From: an uncultured Brevundimonas sp.
GTDB taxonomy: Bacteria > Pseudomonadota > Alphaproteobacteria > Caulobacterales > Caulobacteraceae
Assembly: GCA_946481405.1 (NCBI GenBank)
Contig: CAMLNY010000019.1
Location: 1-9,356 of the forward strand
DNA length: 9,356 bases
Direction: 5' to 3'
Position numbers and translations under genes: made by a program. Positions 1-7,042 of the stretch are shown here, piece after piece. Below the pieces are notes generated by a model. The model saw nothing but the letters and a program-made list of their open reading frames with translations. It was not told the origin of the DNA and ran no database searches. Each line of letters starts with the position of its first letter. Within the stretch, counting starts at the first letter, position 1.

Positions 1-797
1 TCCGGGTGATCGCCCCATGGCGCGAGTGGGAGTTCAAATCCCGCGAGGCCCTGCTGGACTTCGCCGAGAAGAACCAGATCCCGATCGCCAAGGACAAGCG
101 CGGCGAGGCCCCCTTCTCGGTCGACGCCAACCTTCTGCACTCCTCGTCCGAGGGCAAGGTGCTGGAAGACCCCGCCGTCGAGGCCCCCGAGTTCGTCCAC
201 CAGCGCACGATCTCGCCGGAGGACGCGCCGGACAAGGCGACGATCATCACTATCGGCTTCGAGAAGGGCGACGCTGTCTCCATCGACGGCGTGGCCATGT
301 CGCCGGCCACGATCCTGACGAAGCTGAACGAACTTGGCCACGACAACGGCATCGGCCGTCTGGATCTGGTCGAGAACCGCTATGTCGGCATGAAGTCGCG
401 CGGCGTCTATGAGACGCCCGGCGGCACCATCCTGATCGCCGCCCACCGCGGCATCGAGTCGATCACGCTGGACGGGGGCGCCATGCACCTGAAGGACCAG
501 CTGATGCCGAAGTATGCGGAGCTGATCTACAACGGCTTCTGGTTCTCGCCCGAGCGCGAGATGCTGCAGGCCGCGATCGACCTGTCGCAGCAGAAAGTCT
601 CGGGTACGGTCCGGGTCAAGCTCTACAAGGGCAATGTCTCGGTCATCGGCCGCGAGAGCCCCAACAGCCTCTACGACCAGGATCTGGTGACTTTCGAGGA
701 GGGCGTCCAGGCCTACGACCACAACGACGCAGGCGGCTTCATCAAGCTCAACGCGCTTCGTCTGCGGGTTCTCGCCAAGCGCGACCGCAAGGCTTGA
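1..797 (+). CDS. argG: Argininosuccinate synthase, C-terminal part (5' end outside window)
   Basis: This enzyme joins citrulline and aspartate with ATP to make argininosuccinate, the penultimate step of arginine synthesis in the cytoplasm. The frame is already open at the left edge (first whole codon at 3) and ends with TGA at 795-797, giving about 264 residues of a protein usually near 400. The N-terminal ATP-pyrophosphatase loop is therefore off the window. Several stretches are highly characteristic of the family: [87 protein letters not shown] and [15 protein letters not shown] at the end. These belong to the synthetase and C-terminal oligomerisation regions. The GTG at 6 is an internal Val codon, not a start. 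No truncation or frameshift is visible. The next gene begins 114 bases downstream. Identity is firm; only the missing 5' part is unseen. Confidence 0.96.
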   Translation, partial: RVIAPWREWEFKSREALLDFAEKNQIPIAKDKRGEAPFSVDANLLHSSSEGKVLEDPAVEAPEFVHQRTISPEDAPDKATIITIGFEKGDAVSIDGVAMSPATILTKLNELGHDNGIGRLDLVENRYVGMKSRGVYETPGGTILIAAHRGIESITLDGGAMHLKDQLMPKYAELIYNGFWFSPEREMLQAAIDLSQQKVSGTVRVKLYKGNVSVIGRESPNSLYDQDLVTFEEGVQAYDHNDAGGFIKLNALRLRVLAKRDRKA

Positions 798-876
798 TCG
801 ACATCCCGTCGCGACGCCTGACGAAAGGCGCCGTGACGAGCGCTTCGGATAACACGGTCTTGCGTCTTTCCGGGTT

Positions 877-906
877 CGGGGACATCGTTCCCCGGCCTTT
901 GGGAGG
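877..906 (+). promoter_or_regulatory. Leader hairpin and Shine-Dalgarno site before the 102-aa gene
   Basis: CGGGGA (877-882) and TCCCCG (889-894) form a 6-bp stem around a 6-base loop, and a strong GGGAGG (901-906) follows, five bases before the ATG at 912. No T-run follows the hairpin, so it is a poor candidate for an argG terminator. It sits where a leader structure could affect ribosome access, but that is inference. The ribosome site is the firmer part and supports the 912 start. Confidence 0.4.
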
Positions 907-911
907 GTTCC

Positions 912-1220
912 ATGCGCAAGTTCGTGTTCCTGGCGGCCGCCGCCGTCCTCGCCGCTGCGACGCCAGTTCTGGCGCAGAGCATTCCGGCCGCCATCCCCGC
1001 CGTCATCCCGACGCCTCTGGACTGGGTCGATATTCCGGCCCTGGCTCCGGCGGTCACCGACCGTCCGACGCGCGACCGGATGAATCAGGAGATCGTCAAC
1101 GCCATCCTGCAGGCCGACGGAAACCAGGATCAGGCCCGTCGGGCCATCGCGGTCATCGTCAACCGCTATCAGGAAGCCGCCCAGGCGCAGGGCGCGCGGA
1201 CCCGCCCCGGCCCGAAATAA
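912..1220 (+). CDS. Small secreted protein of unknown function (102 aa)
   Basis: I do not recognise this protein. Residues 1-21 are a textbook export signal: MRK, a hydrophobic Ala/Leu/Val core, and a likely cleavage after VLA in PVLAQS. The mature part is about 80 residues. It starts with a Pro/Ile/Ala-rich segment with repeated PAAIPAVIPTP-like spacing, followed by one predicted amphipathic helix at about 51-93 (TRDRMNQEIVNAILQADG then ARRAIAVIVNRYQEAAQ), and ends in a basic ARTRPGPK tail. There is no Cys, so it is not a lipoprotein or a disulfide protein. A strong GGGAGG five bases upstream fixes the ATG. The three following genes also encode small exported proteins, but I see no sequence relationship to them. 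Likely location is the periplasm. The function is unknown, and the gene could be a lineage-specific envelope protein. Confidence 0.8.
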   Translation: MRKFVFLAAAAVLAAATPVLAQSIPAAIPAVIPTPLDWVDIPALAPAVTDRPTRDRMNQEIVNAILQADGNQDQARRAIAVIVNRYQEAAQAQGARTRPGPK

Positions 1221-1297
1221 GGCTCGCCTTCACGGAGTTTCGACTTGAGCCGGCCGCGATTTCGCGACACGGACGGCCCGAACATCCGAGAGCCTGC

Positions 1298-1798
1298 ATG
1301 TCCTTCCTTCCTGCCCTGCTTCTGATCGCCGCCCTGTCGCAGTCCGCGCCCGTCCAGGGGCAGGACGCGCCCCCGACGGAGACTCCGGCGGCGGCGGCCG
1401 AGACCGCCACGGCCGATGCCGCAGAGGCGCCGGCGGAGGAAGAACTGTCGCCGGAAGAGGCGGCCTTCAACGTGCGATCGGCCGCGCTGGGCCAGCGGGT
1501 TCTGGCCGTGGACGAGGAGATGAAGTCCACCGCGCGCCTGGCCGCGCTGGACCCGGTCGTCGCCGAGACCGCGTTGAACGACCTCCAGTCCGGCTTCCAG
1601 GCCGAGATCGACGCCTTCATCCAGGATTTCTTCAACGTCGCCGGCGAGAAATACGCCCGCCTTCCCGCCGACGAGCAGGAAGCCTTCCGCAATGGCGTGG
1701 AGCATACGGCGGCCCAGCTCTCCATCCTGCCCCAATCCATGCGCGACAGGGCCGTGGCCGCGGCCGCCCTTCCGCCGCCCGCTCCCGCCGTCAACTGA
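1298..1798 (+). CDS. Small exported helical protein, paralog 1 of 3 (166 aa)
   Basis: Unnamed family. The ATG at 1298 is the only credible start. The reading frame is open upstream as far as 794, but that part overlaps the 102-aa gene and is Arg/Pro/Gly-rich shadow sequence. Residues 1-22 (MSFLPALLLIAALSQSAPVQ) are hydrophobic and signal-like, but lack the usual early Lys/Arg. Residues 23-55 are a low-complexity Ala/Glu/Thr/Pro linker. Residues 56-155 are helical and align with the next gene's product almost without gaps: AALGQRVLAVDEEM with QAFGQRIEAMQAEM, QAEIDAFIQDF with PEAEAFAAALQAF, and LPADEQEAFRNGV with VPEAQRAEMQAGI. The protein ends in a Pro/Ala tail. It lies 77 bases after the 102-aa gene and 29 before paralog 2, so co-transcription is likely. 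The upstream ribosome site is weak. Function unknown; an acidic periplasmic helical or coiled-coil protein is the most that can be said. Confidence 0.8.
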   Translation: MSFLPALLLIAALSQSAPVQGQDAPPTETPAAAAETATADAAEAPAEEELSPEEAAFNVRSAALGQRVLAVDEEMKSTARLAALDPVVAETALNDLQSGFQAEIDAFIQDFFNVAGEKYARLPADEQEAFRNGVEHTAAQLSILPQSMRDRAVAAAALPPPAPAVN

Positions 1799-1827
1799 GC
1801 CCGATCCTTCCACTCCGTGAGTCTCGC

Positions 1828-2271
1828 ATGATCCGCGCCTTCGCCCTCGTCGCCGCTCTGACGGCCTTCGTTCCCGCCACGGCCGCTCTCGCGCAGGAGG
1901 CTCCCGCTCCGTCGGCCGCCGCGCCGGCGCCGACCGAGGCGGAGTTCGAGGCGACCGCCCAGGCCTTCGGCCAGCGCATCGAGGCCATGCAGGCCGAGAT
2001 GAGCACGACGATCACCAACACCGAGGGCGATCCGACCCGCCGCGACGCCGAGCTGGACGCCATCGAGGCGCGCTACCAGCCCGAGGCGGAGGCGTTCGCC
2101 GCCGCCCTGCAGGCCTTCCTGGACGGTCAGGCCGCCCAGGTTCCTGAAGCCCAGCGGGCCGAGATGCAGGCCGGCATCGCCGCCGCCATGCCGCGCATTC
2201 GCGGCATCACCCGCGAGGTCCGCGCCACGCTCGAGGCGGCCGTCGCAGCGGGCCCGGCGGCGGGATCCTGA
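1828..2271 (+). CDS. Small exported helical protein, paralog 2 of 3 (147 aa)
   Basis: Same unnamed family as its two neighbours. The signal peptide is clear: MIRAFALVAALTAFVPATAALA, with cleavage likely after residue 22 (ALA before QEA). A short Ala/Pro linker runs to about residue 36. The helical domain spans about 37-140, with AFGQRIEAMQAEM at 46-58, DAIEARYQPEAEAFAAALQ at 77-95 and VPEAQRAEMQAGI at 105-117. It has no Cys and no recognisable catalytic motif. The motif Y-Q-P-E-x-x-A-F (83-90) recurs in paralog 3 (YQPEVSAF) and in looser form in paralog 1 (FQAEIDAF). The start is set by the signal peptide; the ribosome site upstream (GTGAG) is weak. It lies 29 bases after paralog 1. Likely periplasmic; the role is unknown. 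A chaperone-like or stress-type helical fold is possible but not shown. Confidence 0.85.
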   Translation: MIRAFALVAALTAFVPATAALAQEAPAPSAAAPAPTEAEFEATAQAFGQRIEAMQAEMSTTITNTEGDPTRRDAELDAIEARYQPEAEAFAAALQAFLDGQAAQVPEAQRAEMQAGIAAAMPRIRGITREVRATLEAAVAAGPAAGS

Positions 2272-2356
2272 CCTCGCCGCCTTCGCCTTACCGCGATTTC
2301 ACTTGAGCTGATGGGGCGTCGGGCGGACCTTGGCGAGGAACCAAGGAGCTCCCGCC

Positions 2357-2896
2357 ATGATCCGCGCCCTCTCGCTCGCCGCCGCCCTCGCCGTCCTGCC
2401 CCTGTCCCAGGCCCTCGCCGAGGACGGCGCCCAGACCGCGTCCGAAGCCGCCATCGAGCGGGCGTCCGAAGCCTTCGAGGCGCGGATGGAAGCCTTCGGC
2501 GAGCGCGCCGAGGCCATCGCCGAGGACGAGAGCCTCTCGGAAACGCAGCGCGAGCAGCGCATCGCCGCTCTCTGGACCGAGTACCAACCGGAAGTGTCGG
2601 CCTTCACTGCCGAGATCACCCGTCACGCCGGCCAGATCGCGGCCCAGGCTCTGGCCGACATCGACGTCGAGGCCCTGGTGTCCGAAGCGATGAACGACCC
2701 CGAGGTTCAGGAAGCCATGCGCGCCGCCCCGGCCCTGGCCCAGGGCGTGGCCACTAATGGCGCCTGGGCCACCCAGGACCCCGAGCAGCTGGTCACCTAT
2801 CAGCTGATGGCCCAGTACGCGCTCGACCAGGCCACCGACGCCGTGGTCGCCGAGGAAGCTGAGGCCGAACCGGCCGAAGAGACCACCGAGGAGTAG
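2357..2896 (+). CDS. Small exported helical protein, paralog 3 of 3 (179 aa)
   Basis: Same unnamed family. The ATG at 2357 is chosen over the TTG at 2330 because AAGGAG at 2343-2348 lies eight bases before it and because it begins a good signal peptide (MIRALSLAAALAVLPLSQALA, cleavage after about residue 21). MIRA is also how paralog 2 starts. The family domain is seen at about 36-96: ASEAFEARMEAFGERAEAIAED, then ALWTEYQPEVSAF and AGQIAAQ. After residue 100 it departs from the others, with an added segment of about 70 residues (DIDVEALVSEAMNDPEVQEAM, then DPEQLVTYQLMAQYALDQA) and a strongly acidic end, EEAEAEPAEETTEE. It has two Trp (about 73 and 137) and no Cys. It is the last gene of the + strand set and ends in TAG, 13 bases before a large inverted repeat. 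Function unknown. Confidence 0.85.
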   Translation: MIRALSLAAALAVLPLSQALAEDGAQTASEAAIERASEAFEARMEAFGERAEAIAEDESLSETQREQRIAALWTEYQPEVSAFTAEITRHAGQIAAQALADIDVEALVSEAMNDPEVQEAMRAAPALAQGVATNGAWATQDPEQLVTYQLMAQYALDQATDAVVAEEAEAEPAEETTEE

Positions 2897-2905
2897 TCTT
2901 TCACG

Positions 2906-3105
2906 CCCACTCCCCTTGCGGGAGAGGGAGATCGCACACGGCGGCGCAGCCGTCGTTCTCGTGCGATCGGGTGAGGGGCGACACTCGACCTGACGATCGG
3001 GGCGTCTATCGTCCTCGCGCTCCGGAGCGACCCCTCACCCGCCGGCGCAATGACGATCGCTTCGCTCTCGTGCGCCGCCTCCCTCTCCCGCAAGGGGAGA
3101 GGGAG
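2906..3105. repeat. Nested, cloverleaf-like inverted repeat filling a convergent gap
   Basis: A perfect 21-bp inverted repeat (2910-2930 against 3079-3099) brackets three further foldable arms. Arm 1 pairs GATCGCAC (2930-2937) with GTGCGATC (2961-2968), and inside it ACGGC (2938-2942) with GCCGT (2949-2953). Arm 2 pairs GGGTGAGGGG (2969-2978) with CCCCTCACCC (3031-3040). It contains GACGAT/ATCGTC (2992-2997 with 3008-3013) and a 12-base palindrome, CGCTCCGGAGCG (3018-3029). Arm 3 pairs GGCGCA (3044-3049) with TGCGCC (3071-3076). Each end is also a hairpin by itself: the right end is a perfect 11-5-11 palindrome (3079-3105), and the left end is the same with one A-A mismatch (2906-2928). No protein is encoded. 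Short dispersed palindromes with a CTCCCGCAAGGGGAG-like core are familiar to me from proteobacterial intergenic regions, so a REP/MITE-type repeat is likely. Confidence 0.85.
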
Positions 3106-3108
3106 TTT
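3079..3108 (+). terminator. Possible transcription terminator at the right end of the repeat
   Basis: An 11-bp perfect stem (3079-3089 with 3095-3105) has a 5-base loop, GCAAG, and is followed by TTT at 3106-3108. On the + strand this resembles a rho-independent terminator with a very short T-run. It would stop transcripts from the secreted-protein genes before they run into the oppositely oriented M16 gene. On the - strand no T-run follows, so it is a weaker stop for the peptidase gene. Confidence 0.4.
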
Positions 3109-3114
3109 CAGCGC

Positions 3115-5949
3115 CTACCGCAACGTCGCCGAATCCAGATCCAGCTCCGAGATCGGGATCAGCTCGACGTTCGGGTGTTTGGCCCGCAGGGCGTCGATGA
3201 ACTGCGAGGCGTCGCCGACGATGACGAGGCTGGCCCGGTCGACTGGCAGGTGTTCGGCGAAGGCCGATTGTACGTCCTCGCCGTCGATCGCCTCGACCTT
3301 GCCGACATAGGCGGCGAGTTCGCTCATCGGCAGGTCGTAGAGGGCCAGGCCGGCCACCAGACCGCCCAGACCATCCACCGTCTCCAGAGACGATCCGAAG
3401 GCGCCGGTCAGGATGGCCTGACGGGTGGTCAGCTCCGAGGCGGTCGGCTGCGTCGTCGACAGGCGGGTGATCTCGGCCAGGATCAGGTCCGACACCTCCA
3501 CGGCCGCATCGTTGCGGGTCTGGGCGCTGGCGGTGAACAGGCCGTCCTCGCGGCGGACGCCCAGCGACGAGCGGGTGCCGTAGGAGAGACCGCGCTTGAT
3601 GCGGATTTCCTGGTTGAGGCGCGAGGTAAAACTGCCACCCAGCAGGGTATTGCCGAGCGTCAGGGGGAAGTAGTCGGCGTCGGTCCGCGACACGCCGCGC
3701 AGGGCGACGGTGACCGCGGCCTGACCGGCGCCCGGCTGATCGATGACGACCACGCGCGTCGGCAGCGCTTGGCCGGCGGCCTCGATCCGGGCCGCCGGAC
3801 GGGCCGTCGCGTCGCGCCAGTCGCCGAATGCCGACTGGGCCAGCGACCGGGCTTGGGCTTCCGTGATGTCGCCGGAGAAGACGAGGGTGGCTTCGGAAGG
3901 CCGGTAGTAGGTGCGATGGAAGCCGGAGACGTCCTCGCGCGTCAGGGCCGGCACCGTGGTCAGGGTGCCTGAGCCGGGCGCGCCATAGGGGGCGTCGCCG
4001 TAGACCACGCGGGCGGCGGCCTGACCGGCGACCGGGCCGGGGGTGGACAGGCTGATGCGCAGGGCGTCGAGCGTCTGGTCGCGCTGACGGTCCAGTTCTT
4101 CTTGGGCGAAAGCCGGGTTGCGGACCAGATCGGCCATCAGGGCGACGGCCTGCGGGAAGACGTTGGCCGGGGCGTTGGCGTAGACATTCGAGAAGTCGGC
4201 GCCCGAACCCGCGCCGATGGCGGCGCCCAGTTGCTCGATCTCCGTGGCGATCTGGGGCGCCGACCGCGTGGCGGTCCCCTGGGTCAGCAGGCCGGCGGTC
4301 ATGGACGCCAGACCCGCCTTGCCGGGCGCCTCGTTGGCCGAGCCCGCGTCGAAATTCAGGCGGGCCGACACCAGCGGCAAGCCCTCCTTTTCGACCACCA
4401 GCACCCGCATACCGTTGTCGAGACGGAAGTCGGCGACCGGCGGGGTGGTCGGGCTGACCGGCTCGGTCGTGGCCGGCATCCGCGCGCGCTCGGCCTCGGG
4501 GAGCAAGCTGAACACCTGACCCACGGGGGCCAGATCGGCCAGCGTCACCGGGGCGGTGATGTTGGCCTCCTGCGGCGTCACCGGATTGGCCTCGTCGGCG
4601 TTGAGATAGCGCAGGGTGACGGCCCGCTGGTCGGTCAGATAGCGGTTGGCGACGCGCTGGACGTCGGCGGCCGTGACGGCCTGGATCTCGGCGATCTCCC
4701 GGTCGGCGACTGAGGCGTCATTGGTATTGATCAGGGTCCAGCCCAGCACATTGGCGCGGTCCTCGACCGTCTCGCGACCCCGGAGCGCATCGGCGACCAG
4801 CTCGTTCTTGGCCTCGGTCAGTTCGGCCTCGGTGACCGGCGTGTCGCGGAACTTCGCGATCTCGGCGTTCAGGGCGGTCAGGCCTTCATCGACCGTGTGG
4901 CCGTCCGACATGATGGCCTGGGCCATCAGGTATCCGGCCTGCTGCGAGAAGTCGGGCGAGGATCCGGCCTGGGCGGCGATCTGCTGTTCGTAGACCAGCG
5001 AGCGGTACAGGCGCGAGCTCTCGCCGGTCGACAGGATGCCGTCCAGCACGGTCAGGGCCGCCCGGTCGGGATGGCCATAGGGCACGGTCGGCCAGGCGCG
5101 TACGACGGCCGGCAGGGGCACGTTCGGCGCATGGACGGTCATCTCGCGCGGCCCCGTGGGCTCGGGCTCCGAGGCGTCAGTGACCTCCAGCGGCCGGTCC
5201 GGATTGGCGATCGGCGTGAAATACCGGTCGATCCAGCCGTCCAGCTCGGCCTGGTCGAAATTGCCGGCGACGATCAGCACGGCGTTGTCGGGGCGATAGT
5301 AGGTGGCGTGGAAGCGGCGCACGTCCTCGATGGTCGCGGCGTCCAGATCCTCGATCGAACCGATGGTCGAGCGGCGATAGGGGCTCTGCTTGAACAGCAG
5401 CATCGGCAGGAACAGACGCAGCCGGCCGTAGGGATTGGCCAGAACGCCCTGCCGGTATTCCTCCTTCACGACGTCGCGCTCGCTCTCGAACACGCTCTCG
5501 TCGACGACCAGAGACGACAGGCGGCTGGCCTCGGCGAACAGCAGGCGCTCGAGGTGATTGGCCGGAATGGTCTCGTGATAGGCGGTGACGTCGTCACTGG
5601 TGAAGGCGTTGTTGTTGCCGCCCACGTCCTCGGTCAGGCGGTCGAACGTCTCGTCCGGAAAGTCCTTGGTCGCCTTGAACATCAGGTGTTCGAACAGGTG
5701 GGCGAAGCCCGAGCGGCCCTGCGGATCGTCCTTGGAGCCGACGCGGTACCAGACCTGCACCGTCACGTTCGAGGTCGACGTATCCCGCGAGGTATAGACG
5801 TCCATGCCGTTCGGCAGGGTCCGCTTGACGAAGCCCAGCGGCGGCACCTCCACGCTGGCGGGTGCCGACTGGGCCAGAACCGGCGAGACGGCGCCGAGGA
5901 CGGAAACGAGGGCGAGGGCCGCGACGGCCGACTTCAGGCGAGACTTCAT
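3115..5949 (-). CDS. Periplasmic M16 zinc metallopeptidase, two M16 units fused
   Basis: A 944-residue pitrilysin/insulinase-family peptidase. Residues 1-27 are a signal peptide (MKSRLK, hydrophobic core, VLAQS), so it acts outside the inner membrane, probably on peptides or unfolded segments. The first half carries the inverted zinc motif HLFEH at 84-88 (His84, Glu87 catalytic, His88), with the third ligand at Glu163 or Glu164 in VVKEEYR, the usual spacing of about 75 residues. The second half restarts at about residue 500 with RLDNGMRVLVVEKEG, but has ASMTAGLL where the HxxEH motif would be. It is therefore a non-catalytic M16 unit, as in other double-length members, where both halves form the closed chamber. 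YGTRSSLGVRREDGLF late in the protein fits the substrate-binding region of the inactive half. CGGAG seven bases upstream supports the ATG. It lies 74 bases downstream of the iaaA-type gene on the same strand, possibly one transcript. The broad family is certain; the substrate is unknown. Confidence 0.97.
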   Translation of the reverse strand: MKSRLKSAVAALALVSVLGAVSPVLAQSAPASVEVPPLGFVKRTLPNGMDVYTSRDTSTSNVTVQVWYRVGSKDDPQGRSGFAHLFEHLMFKATKDFPDETFDRLTEDVGGNNNAFTSDDVTAYHETIPANHLERLLFAEASRLSSLVVDESVFESERDVVKEEYRQGVLANPYGRLRLFLPMLLFKQSPYRRSTIGSIEDLDAATIEDVRRFHATYYRPDNAVLIVAGNFDQAELDGWIDRYFTPIANPDRPLEVTDASEPEPTGPREMTVHAPNVPLPAVVRAWPTVPYGHPDRAALTVLDGILSTGESSRLYRSLVYEQQIAAQAGSSPDFSQQAGYLMAQAIMSDGHTVDEGLTALNAEIAKFRDTPVTEAELTEAKNELVADALRGRETVEDRANVLGWTLINTNDASVADREIAEIQAVTAADVQRVANRYLTDQRAVTLRYLNADEANPVTPQEANITAPVTLADLAPVGQVFSLLPEAERARMPATTEPVSPTTPPVADFRLDNGMRVLVVEKEGLPLVSARLNFDAGSANEAPGKAGLASMTAGLLTQGTATRSAPQIATEIEQLGAAIGAGSGADFSNVYANAPANVFPQAVALMADLVRNPAFAQEELDRQRDQTLDALRISLSTPGPVAGQAAARVVYGDAPYGAPGSGTLTTVPALTREDVSGFHRTYYRPSEATLVFSGDITEAQARSLAQSAFGDWRDATARPAARIEAAGQALPTRVVVIDQPGAGQAAVTVALRGVSRTDADYFPLTLGNTLLGGSFTSRLNQEIRIKRGLSYGTRSSLGVRREDGLFTASAQTRNDAAVEVSDLILAEITRLSTTQPTASELTTRQAILTGAFGSSLETVDGLGGLVAGLALYDLPMSELAAYVGKVEAIDGEDVQSAFAEHLPVDRASLVIVGDASQFIDALRAKHPNVELIPISELDLDSATLR

Positions 5950-6023
5950 GGACGGACTCCGGAGTTACGCCGGCGACCGTATCAGGCCGCGCGGGGCGCG
6001 CACGTTACGGCGGTGTAATGTGG

Positions 6024-6908
6024 TCAGCGGCCGAACACCTCGACCCCGATTTCGCCGTCCGGGGTCAGCCAGGCGCGCTTCATGCCCTGACTGTTGAAGG
6101 GGTCGGCGCGGTTCCCGGCCGCATCCAGCGCGATCAGCCCGCCGTCGCCGCCCAGGGCGCCGATGCCGTCAATGACCCTCTGGCCGGCGTCCACGATCGA
6201 GGCGCCGCCCTCGACATGCCAGTCGATGCGGGCCGCCGCCGCCGTGCGGACGAAATACTCCCCCTGACCGGTGCAGGAGACCGCGACACGGCCGGATGCC
6301 CAGACCCCCGCCGCCGGGATGGGGGTATCGCCGACCCGGCCCGGCAGCTTGCCGAACACGCCTCCGGTGGAGGTCGCCGCGGCGAGCCGACCCTGCGTAT
6401 CCAGCACGCAGCAGCCGACCGTCCCGTGCGCCAGCGCGGGTCCCTGTCCCGGCGGATGGTTGTCCTCGCCCTGACCGGCGCGGGTGAACCACGCCTCGGG
6501 GTTCTCGATCCGCTCCAGCCCGTGCTCGCCCGCGAACCGCGCCGCGCCCGATCCGGCCAGAAGCACGTGCGGGCTGTGGTCCATCACGGCGCGTGCGGCC
6601 CGCACCGGATTGCGATAGCCCTGGAAGGCGGCGACCGCCCCGGCTCGCCCCGAGGCGCCGTCCATCAGGCTGGCGTCCAGTTCGTATTCGCCCGCCAGAT
6701 TGGGCGACGCCCCGCGTCCGGCGACGTAGAGGCCGGAATCCTCCAGCAGCACCGTCGTCTCCACGGCCACGTCAAGCGCCGACGCGCCCGCCTCCAGCCG
6801 GGCCTTCATGGTCTCCACCACCTCGCGCATATGGGCGATCTCCGCGGTGTAGTCGCGGCTGCGGCGTGCGCCGGCGCCGCCGTGCAGGATCAGGGCGGGT
6901 CGGGTCAT
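6024..6908 (-). CDS. iaaA: Isoaspartyl peptidase / L-asparaginase (plant-type, Ntn hydrolase)
   Basis: This enzyme cleaves beta-aspartyl (isoaspartyl) dipeptides and often asparagine. It is made as a precursor that cuts itself into two subunits. Family marks in order: LILHGGAG at 7-13; GRGASPNLAGEYELDASLMDG at about 64-84; the self-cleavage site HGTVG, with the nucleophile Thr163 becoming the N-terminus of the beta chain; TSTGG at 179-183; RVGDTPIPAAG at 191-201; and CTGQGEYF at 212-219. At 294 residues it is slightly shorter than the ~320 of the E. coli enzyme. There is no signal peptide, so it is cytoplasmic. AAGGAG seven bases upstream fixes the ATG. It is first in a likely two-gene unit with the M16 peptidase and divergent from an oxygenase gene across a 134-base spacer. 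Isoaspartyl repair or recycling of damaged peptides is the expected role; asparaginase activity would need testing. Confidence 0.93.
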   Translation of the reverse strand: MTRPALILHGGAGARRSRDYTAEIAHMREVVETMKARLEAGASALDVAVETTVLLEDSGLYVAGRGASPNLAGEYELDASLMDGASGRAGAVAAFQGYRNPVRAARAVMDHSPHVLLAGSGAARFAGEHGLERIENPEAWFTRAGQGEDNHPPGQGPALAHGTVGCCVLDTQGRLAAATSTGGVFGKLPGRVGDTPIPAAGVWASGRVAVSCTGQGEYFVRTAAAARIDWHVEGGASIVDAGQRVIDGIGALGGDGGLIALDAAGNRADPFNSQGMKRAWLTPDGEIGVEVFGR

Positions 6909-7042
6909 GGCGTCTCTCCTTCGTGCCGCGTCCGCCCTTCCATGGGGCGGTTCGACTGGCTAGCGTTCAGCGGGGCGATGACACGGAGCCAATCCTGTGA
7001 CAACCGTCGCCGCGCGACAGGCTGACGACAGGACGACCACGA
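6909..7042. promoter_or_regulatory. Divergent promoter region between iaaA and the oxygenase cluster
   Basis: These 134 bases separate two divergent genes, so they must hold both promoters. I cannot assign clear -35/-10 boxes. A 6-bp hairpin, CCGCCC (6932-6937) with GGGCGG (6945-6950), lies in the expected leader of the - strand gene. On the oxygenase side GACAGG occurs twice (7016-7021 and 7027-7032), and CCTGT at 6994-6998 is the inverted match of ACAGG at 7017-7021. These could be operator half-sites, but they are short and may be chance. Confidence 0.4.

Noticed and set aside
1219..1230. AAGGCTCGCCTT just after the 102-aa gene as a terminator.
   Set aside because: The stem is only four or five pairs with almost no loop and no T-run follows.
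794..1297. Upstream extension of the 1298 gene to a TTG at 794 (334 aa in total).
   Set aside because: The extension overlaps the well-supported 102-aa secreted protein in another frame and is Arg/Pro/Gly-rich shadow sequence. The ATG at 1298 begins the signal-like segment.
2272..2338. CCTCGCC (2272-2278) with GGCGAGG (2332-2338) as a leader structure before paralog 3.
   Set aside because: A 7-bp stem closing a 53-base loop is weak, and such matches are common at this base composition.
2330..2356. TTG at 2330 as the start of paralog 3.
   Set aside because: It would put nine polar residues before a complete signal peptide, while ATG 2357 has a strong AAGGAG at proper spacing.
2971..7025. Long + strand open frames opposite the two - strand genes (for example 2971-3972, 4897-6018, 5862-7025).
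   Set aside because: They are antisense to clear M16 and isoaspartyl-peptidase coding sequence, rich in Arg/Gly/Gln/His, and show no family motifs. This is typical of G+C-rich genomes.
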